From: JALYNX01 sp963724825 | Lineage (GTDB): Bacteria > Actinomycetota > Acidimicrobiia > Spongiisociales > ZC4RG35 | Direction of reading: 5' to 3' | Length of the DNA: 64,000 nucleotides | Assembly (NCBI GenBank): GCA_963724825.1 | Contig: CAVRWT010000005.1 | Location: forward strand, 124,001 to 188,000 | Part shown: positions 59,248 through 64,000 of the stretch, piece after piece | Layout: each line of letters opens with the position of its first letter | How positions within the stretch are numbered: position 1 is the first letter of the stretch | Notes under the pieces: model-generated | What the model was told of the DNA's origin: nothing | Seen by the model: the letters and a program-made list of their open reading frames with translations, nothing else | The model's database searches: none | Position numbers and translations under genes: made by a program

Positions 59248-60391
59248 ATGAACGGAAGCCAGATCGCCCTTCTCGCGGTCGGGATCGTCTTCGTCGTGGA
59301 CGCAGTGCTGCTCTTGGGGCTGATCACGTTGAAGTCGGTGCATCGGCGGCGCATGGAACGACACGACCAGAGGCGGAGTGCCTACCTGGGGGTGTTGAGC
59401 CGCCGCATGTCGTTTCCCCTCCACACCGACTACATCGACCCGAAAGTCGTCAATGACGCGGCGTTCCTGGACGCTGTCATCGACCTCCGCAACACAATGG
59501 CAGGCCCCGAGATCGACACCCTGGCCGGGATCATCGACAGATACGGGCTCGTGAAGCGGCAGGCGGCACGTCTCCGCAGTCGTTTTCCCTTGGGTCGGCG
59601 GCTGCGAGCCGCAGTGTCCCTCGCCGAGATGGGCGACGACTCTTCGGCGCCGGTCCTTCTCGAGTTTCTCAATGATCGGGAGCCGGAGATCCGCATTCAG
59701 TGCGCCCGCGGGCTGGGACGAATGCATTACACGCCCGCCATCGACGAGATCATCCACCGCTTCGGCAAGGAGTCGCCATGGGTCCGGAGTCGTTTCGCCG
59801 ACACTCTCGTCGGCTTCGGCTCCGGGGCGGTCTGGTCGTTGCTCGCCTACATCAGGGTCAACCATGACCACGACGAGGACGAAGCGGTGGTGGAGGCGAT
59901 CCGGGTTCTGGGAACCATCGGAGATGGCGAGGTGGGACCTGCTCTCACCGACCTTCTCGACGATTTCGAGGGCTCCGAGCTCAAGATCGCAGCGATCGAT
60001 GCCCTCGGTTACATCGGAGGCCCGCTGGCGGTCAACCCTCTCGTTGGACATCTCACCTCCGATGATTGGAGACTTCGGGCCAAGGCCGCACATTCATTGG
60101 GTGAAATCGGCGATCCGATGGCCAATCCGGCCTTGCGCGCCGGGCTCGAGGACGAGAACTGGTGGGTTCGCCGCAATTCCGCCGCCTCACTTGGCCGGGA
60201 TGATGGGGGGCCTTGAAATCCTTCACCAGACTTTGCACGGGGCTGATGTCTATGCCCGCGACGCGGCGGCCGAGGCTCTCGCCGATTGCGGCGAGCTGGG
60301 CAAGGCGCGGGAGCGGCAAGAGCAGGGTCAGGCGACCCCGGCAGATCTCGAACTGCTCGGCTTCATGGTCGAGGATGCGTTGGTGCCCTGA
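59248..60391 (+). CDS. Membrane-anchored HEAT-repeat protein, frameshifted near the 3' end
   Basis: One N-terminal membrane segment (IALLAVGIVFVVDAVLLLGLITL), then HEAT repeats with regular LxxLxxD/EIR pattern (RLRAAVSLAEMGDDSSAPVLLEFL, EIRIQCARGLGRMHYTPAIDEII, ALTDLLDDFEGSELKIAAIDALGYIGG, WRLRAKAAHSLGEIGDPMANPALRAGLEDENWWVRRNSAASLG). Deleting one G from GGG at 60197-60199 joins the frame to MMGGLEILHQTLHGADVYARDAAAEALADCG, another repeat, ending at 60391. HEAT repeats are scaffolds. The stop overlaps the glycosyltransferase start (TGATG), so the two are coupled. Confidence 0.82.
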
Positions 60392-61791
60392 TGCTCCTCG
60401 ACGTCATGCGCTGGATCGGATACGGGATCATCTCCTACTTCATCCTGATGCAGACCTACCTGATCTTCCTCGGGCTGACGTCGGCAGTCGCCATGCGCCG
60501 CAGCCATCATCTGAATCGATTCGGCCGGGTTTCCGACATGCTGTCGAGTCAAACCTCGCCTCCCGTCTCGATCGTGATCCCCGCCTACAACGAAGCGATG
60601 GGAATCATCGAATCGGTCCGGTCGATGTCGATCGTCGGCTATCCGCGTTTCGAGATCGTCATCACCAACGACGGGTCGAGCGACGAGACTCTGCAGCGCC
60701 TGATCGAAGGGTTCAAGCTGGAGCGAGTCCGCATCCCATACCGGCCTGATATCCCGACCGCCCCGGTCCGGGCCATCTACCGCGGCCGCGGCTCGGTCGA
60801 CATCACGGTGATCGACAAGGAGAACGGCGGGCGAGCCGATGCCCTCAATGCCGGAATCAACGCCGCTCGCTACCCCTACGCCCTGTGCACCGACGCCGAT
60901 GTGATCCTCGACGCCAAGTGCTTGGTGGCGGCGATGCGGCGGGTGGTCGAGGACCGCCAGCGCACCATCGCGGTCGGGGGGAACATCCGCCCGCTGAACG
61001 GCAGCACTGTCCAACTCGGCCACTTGATCCGCTCCGAAGTGCCCAAGCGCCTGGTGCCCCGGATGCAGGTCCTCGAGTACGTGAGGACCTTCCTTGCCTC
61101 CCGCCCGGCGTGGTCCCGCATGGACGCCTTGCCGCTGGTGTCAGGCGCCTTCGGGATCTGGAAGCGATCCGCCGTGATCGCAGTCGGTGGATTCACCAGC
61201 GGGCACATGGGCGAGGACATGGATCTGACGATGCGCCTCCATCGCCATCACATCGACAACAAGATCCCTTACCGGATCGTGTACGAGCCCTCGGCCGTGA
61301 TCTGGACCGAAGTGCCGGACACGTTCCGGGTGCTCAGGCGGCAAAGGATTCGCTGGCACCGGGGACTGATGACCGCGGTGCGTGATTTCATGCCGATGAC
61401 CTTCAACCCCAAGTACGGCAAGGTCGGGATGGTGACCTGGGCGGCCATGTTCCTCTTCGAGTTCCTGGCGCCGATCATCGAGTTCGCCGGCTGGTTCCTG
61501 ATCCCGCTCGCCTTCCTCCTGGGAGCGCTGAACGTGACCAATCTCCTGGTGATGCTGGGGCTGGCGCTCGGCGTCGGGCTGATGAGCTCCCTCCTCGCAC
61601 TCTTGCTCGACGAGTCTTTCGGCTACTTCAACGGACCTGCCGACACCGCCCGCCTCGTGGTCATGGCCTTCATCGAGAACCTCGGGTTCCGTCAGGTGAC
61701 GGTGGCGTGGAGGATTCGGGCCTTGATCGGGGGGAAGTCGACCCGGGCCTGGGGGAACATGGAGCGCAAGGGCGTCGCCAACCTGGGCTAG
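60391..61791 (+). CDS. Processive family 2 glycosyltransferase
   Basis: 466 residues. Two N-terminal hydrophobic segments, the GT2 domain (VSIVIPAYNEAMGIIESVRSM, IVITNDGSSDET, TVIDKENGGRADALNAGIN, CTDADVIL) and catalytic motifs HMGEDMDLTMRL and RRQRIRWHRGLM (the Q/RXXRW site of processive polymerases), then three C-terminal membrane segments. This resembles hyaluronan/cellulose/PgaC-type synthases that make and export a polysaccharide. The product is unknown. The ATG overlaps the HEAT-protein stop. Confidence 0.92.
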   Translation: MLLDVMRWIGYGIISYFILMQTYLIFLGLTSAVAMRRSHHLNRFGRVSDMLSSQTSPPVSIVIPAYNEAMGIIESVRSMSIVGYPRFEIVITNDGSSDETLQRLIEGFKLERVRIPYRPDIPTAPVRAIYRGRGSVDITVIDKENGGRADALNAGINAARYPYALCTDADVILDAKCLVAAMRRVVEDRQRTIAVGGNIRPLNGSTVQLGHLIRSEVPKRLVPRMQVLEYVRTFLASRPAWSRMDALPLVSGAFGIWKRSAVIAVGGFTSGHMGEDMDLTMRLHRHHIDNKIPYRIVYEPSAVIWTEVPDTFRVLRRQRIRWHRGLMTAVRDFMPMTFNPKYGKVGMVTWAAMFLFEFLAPIIEFAGWFLIPLAFLLGALNVTNLLVMLGLALGVGLMSSLLALLLDESFGYFNGPADTARLVVMAFIENLGFRQVTVAWRIRALIGGKSTRAWGNMERKGVANLG

Positions 61792-61822
61792 CTGGCGCCA
61801 ACCGTCGCCAAGTCGGCCGGAA

Positions 61823-62875
61823 TCAGCCGCTGAGCAGCGTCGCCTGCTCTTCGGCCGCCATGGCGTCCACCAGCTCGTCGAGATCGCCTTCCAGGACCTG
61901 ATCCAGGCGGCGCAGCGTCAACCCGATGCGGTGATCCGTGACCCGGTTGTCCTTGTAGTTGTAAGTCCTGATCTTCTCCGACCGCTCCCCACTGCCCACT
62001 TGTGAGCGCCGAGCGCCGGCAACCTCGGAGTGCTGGCGCTCCATCTCCATCTGATACAGGCGGGCCCGGAGGATCCGCATCGCCTTCTCCTTGTTCTGGA
62101 GCTGGCTCTTCTCGTCCTGGCAGGTGACGACGAGACCGGTTGGAAGATGGGTGAGCCGGACGGCGGAGTCGGTCGTGTTGACCGATTGCCCTCCGGGGCC
62201 GGTGGAGCGATAGACATCGATCTTCACGTCATTGGGGTCGATCTCCACCTCTACTGCTTCGACTTCGGGAAGAACCGCGACGGTGGCGGTCGAGGTGTGG
62301 ATCCTTCCCTGCGATTCCGTCTTCGGGACTCGCTGCACTCTGTGAACACCGGCCTCGTACTTCATCCGGGAGTATGCGCCGCGGCCTTTGACCGCGACGG
62401 TGACCTTGTCGTAGCCGCCGGCCTCTGACGGCGACGATTCCATCGCCTCGACGCGGAACCCGTGACGATCGGCAAATCTCTCGTACATGCGCAAGAGGTC
62501 GCCGGCCCAGATGGCCGCTTCATCACCCCCGGCAGCGGAGCGGATCTCGACTATCACGTCCTTGCCGTCGTTCGGATCGGTGGGCACCAGCGCGGTTCGG
62601 ATCCGCTCTTCGAGGGATTCGATCTCCTTCGACAGGTCTCCGGCGAGATGCGCCATGTCAGGGTCGTCAGACATCTCCTCGGCTTCAGCCAGATCTGTCG
62701 ATGCCTGACGCCAGCGCCGGATGTCGGCCACCAGGTCGCTCAGCTCGGAGTGTTTGCGACCCAGGTCGGCGAGACGCGGCAGATCGGCGTGGACTTCGGG
62801 ATCGGACAGCAGCGCCTCGGTCTCGGCGAAGGCCGACTCGATCTCCTCGAGACGGGCCTCGACGTTGGCGTCCAT
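61823..62875 (-). CDS. prfA: Peptide chain release factor 1
   Basis: 350 residues. Recognises UAA and UAG. The GGQ loop is RSTGPGGQSVNTTDSAVRLTHLPTGLVV, and the anticodon-like PxT site is in RVPKTESQGRIHTSTATVAVLPE. The N-terminal helical domain (EARLEEIESAFAETEALLSDPEVHADLPRLADLGRKHSEL) is complete. The ATG at 62875 overlaps the DUF1385 stop (TGATG). Its usual neighbour prmC is displaced by a three-gene cassette on the opposite strand. Confidence 0.96.
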   Translation of the reverse strand: MDANVEARLEEIESAFAETEALLSDPEVHADLPRLADLGRKHSELSDLVADIRRWRQASTDLAEAEEMSDDPDMAHLAGDLSKEIESLEERIRTALVPTDPNDGKDVIVEIRSAAGGDEAAIWAGDLLRMYERFADRHGFRVEAMESSPSEAGGYDKVTVAVKGRGAYSRMKYEAGVHRVQRVPKTESQGRIHTSTATVAVLPEVEAVEVEIDPNDVKIDVYRSTGPGGQSVNTTDSAVRLTHLPTGLVVTCQDEKSQLQNKEKAMRILRARLYQMEMERQHSEVAGARRSQVGSGERSEKIRTYNYKDNRVTDHRIGLTLRRLDQVLEGDLDELVDAMAAEEQATLLSG

Positions 62876-63861
62876 CAGCCCTCCTGGGCGCTGAGGTCGT
62901 TGACCGACCGACGTAGTGCGAGCGCAGACTCGGGGATCCCTCCCCGTCCTGTCACCTCTTCGAGCGTGTTGTCGTCGAGCGCCACGACCAGGCTGGAGAT
63001 CGCAACTTCGATCTGCGACTCGTCGGGGACGCGGGTCGTCAACTTCTGCAGCCAGATCCCGGGAGCTGCCAGAGCGCTGGCGAGCCACCCACCGCGAGTG
63101 CCCGACCAGCGCAACAGCTCGTATGCGACTCCAGCTATCAGCGGGATCCCGATGAGCCTCGTCGTGATGAGGAAGACCCACCCCGGACGGCCGAAGAAGG
63201 AGAAGAAGATGATCGAGCCCAGGACCACGATCAGCAGGAAACTGGTGCCGCAGCGAGGGTGCTCCGGCGGATAGCGACGCACGGATTCGATGCTCAACGG
63301 CTCCCCGGCCTCGTAGGCGTGGATCGACATGTGCTCGGCCCCGTGGTACTCGAAGACCCGGCCGATTTCGGCGGAGCGGCCGATGGCCCAGATGTAGCCG
63401 ACGAAGAGGCCCAGTCGGAGCAGGCCCTCGACGACATTGAAGGCGATTCCCGAGTTGCCTGCGACGAACCCGGCGGCCACGGCGGGGAGCACGATGAACA
63501 ACCCGGCAAAGACCACGATGGCAACGACCATCGTCCATCCGATTTGAGAGCCGGTCAGCGGCTCCTCTTCCTCCCCTGAGGCCTTCTCGGCCGACCAGGA
63601 AAGCGCCCGGAACCCGAGACTCAGCGACTCCCAGAGAATCAAGACTCCCCGGACGAACGGGATGCGAGCCGCGCGGTTTCGCTCGGACAGTCGGGCCAGT
63701 GGCTCACGACGGGCGGTGATCGTCGAGTCGGGCTGCCGAACCGCAACCGACCACGCCCCCGGGGCGCGCATCATCACACCTTCGATTACTGCTTGTCCTC
63801 CGACCGTCTTGGCCGGATCGATGGGGGCGGCCTTCTCGTAATTGTGTTCGTTAGGGCTCAT
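62875..63861 (-). CDS. DUF1385 (YqhQ-type) membrane protein
   Basis: 328 residues. The start is MSPNEHNYEKAAPIDPAKTVGGQAVIEGVMMRAPGAWSVAVR, the DUF1385 signature GGQAVIEGVMMR. Hydrophobic segments lie in the middle, with the conserved polar motif EYHGAEHMSIHAYEAGE and HPRCGTSFLLIVV. Members belong to the conserved rpmE-prfA neighbourhood in actinobacteria and many Firmicutes, with no proven role (possible metal-dependent membrane protein). It is 42 nt after rpmE. Confidence 0.9.
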   Translation of the reverse strand: MSPNEHNYEKAAPIDPAKTVGGQAVIEGVMMRAPGAWSVAVRQPDSTITARREPLARLSERNRAARIPFVRGVLILWESLSLGFRALSWSAEKASGEEEEPLTGSQIGWTMVVAIVVFAGLFIVLPAVAAGFVAGNSGIAFNVVEGLLRLGLFVGYIWAIGRSAEIGRVFEYHGAEHMSIHAYEAGEPLSIESVRRYPPEHPRCGTSFLLIVVLGSIIFFSFFGRPGWVFLITTRLIGIPLIAGVAYELLRWSGTRGGWLASALAAPGIWLQKLTTRVPDESQIEVAISSLVVALDDNTLEEVTGRGGIPESALALRRSVNDLSAQEG

Positions 63862-63903
63862 ATGTGACCCCCACGGAGCACAATTTCGGGTGAGGAGGCC
63901 CGA

Positions 63904-64000
63904 TCACTCGGCGACTGCGGGCTCTGCCTGTTCGTCCCCGGCCGGCTGATCGGCGCCCTTGGTGAAGGTGGTCTTGCCATATCGCTTCTGGAAACGCTCG
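63904..64000 (-). CDS. rpmE: 50S ribosomal protein L31 (5' end outside window)
   Basis: Only the C-terminal 32 codons are in the window: ERFQKRYGKTTFTKGADQPAGD and an acidic Ala/Glu-rich tail. The ...RFxxRYG ending fits L31, and rpmE is the expected neighbour of DUF1385 and prfA. The extension after RYG is longer than in most L31 proteins. The zinc-binding Cys residues and the start lie beyond the right edge. Confidence 0.75.
   Translation of the reverse strand, partial: ERFQKRYGKTTFTKGADQPAGDEQAEPAVAE

Noticed and set aside
61823..63538. A 571-codon frame extending prfA upstream
   Set aside because: The upstream part overlaps the conserved DUF1385 gene; RF1 starts at 62875.
1..64000. tRNA, rRNA or insertion sequence
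   Set aside because: No cloverleaf with a typical T-loop, no rRNA-like stretch, and no transposase or terminal repeats with target duplication were found by eye; a covariance search would be decisive.

Overview
The window is GC-rich, almost entirely coding, and looks like an actinobacterial chromosome. The signs are an MshB-type mycothiol deacetylase, nickel superoxide dismutase beside its maturation protease, a deoC-aldehyde dehydrogenase cluster, the gene order rpmE-(DUF1385)-prfA-prmC-sua5-glyA-atp, Thr-rich lipoprotein linkers, and many starts without a Shine-Dalgarno sequence placed 6-10 nt after a TANNNT -10 element (leaderless transcripts). A member of the Acidimicrobiia or a relative is my best guess, but that is inference. 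No tRNA, rRNA, CRISPR array, transposase or integrase was seen.

Layout. 1-7 kb: class I amidotransferase divergent from a glutamine-synthetase-like ligase, a DNA glycosylase, a small flavoprotein, a histidine kinase, and a xylulokinase plus Gfo/Idh/MocA dehydrogenase pair. 7-10 kb: two exported proteins and a sigma/anti-sigma pair. 10-15 kb: deoC with two aldehyde dehydrogenase-family proteins, then a lipoprotein. 15-22 kb: DMT transporter, metG, sodN, a sodX-DNA glycosylase fusion, ACT-domain protein, DUF3048 lipoprotein and amidase. 22-25 kb: korAB ending in a 34-bp palindrome. 25-31 kb: membrane proteins, then paaABCDE with a TetR regulator behind an operator-containing promoter. 31-39 kb: APC permease, UspA, polyamine-type binding protein, ABC-F protein, TrkA/channel protein, mshB and a hydrolase-adenylate cyclase fusion. 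39-48 kb: CoA-transferase, a secreted intradiol dioxygenase-like protein, and a two-component system with a MacAB-like exporter. 48-56 kb: the complete F-type ATP synthase operon. 56-64 kb: glyA, sua5, prmC, prfA, DUF1385 and the end of rpmE, with a REC-HEAT-glycosyltransferase cassette on the opposite strand splitting prmC from prfA.

How the genes work together. paaABCDE makes the oxygenase that opens the phenylacetyl-CoA route. deoC plus aldehyde dehydrogenase drains deoxyribose phosphate to acetate. korAB feeds 2-oxoacid carbon into central metabolism with ferredoxin, and the atp operon makes ATP. Three tandem 11-mer boxes sit upstream of the response regulator, the lipoprotein-exporter operon and the dioxygenase-like gene, and suggest one regulon.

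Sequence quality. About a dozen genes carry single-base frameshifts, nearly all one extra base and often an extra G in a short G run. They look like base-calling or assembly errors rather than biology, so I annotate those genes as full-length CDS with the break position given. Strong candidates for new biology are the exporter/dioxygenase regulon, the REC-HEAT-GT2 cassette, the sigma/anti-sigma locus with Asp/His/Arg-rich exported tails, the SodX-glycosylase fusion and two CTG start codons.
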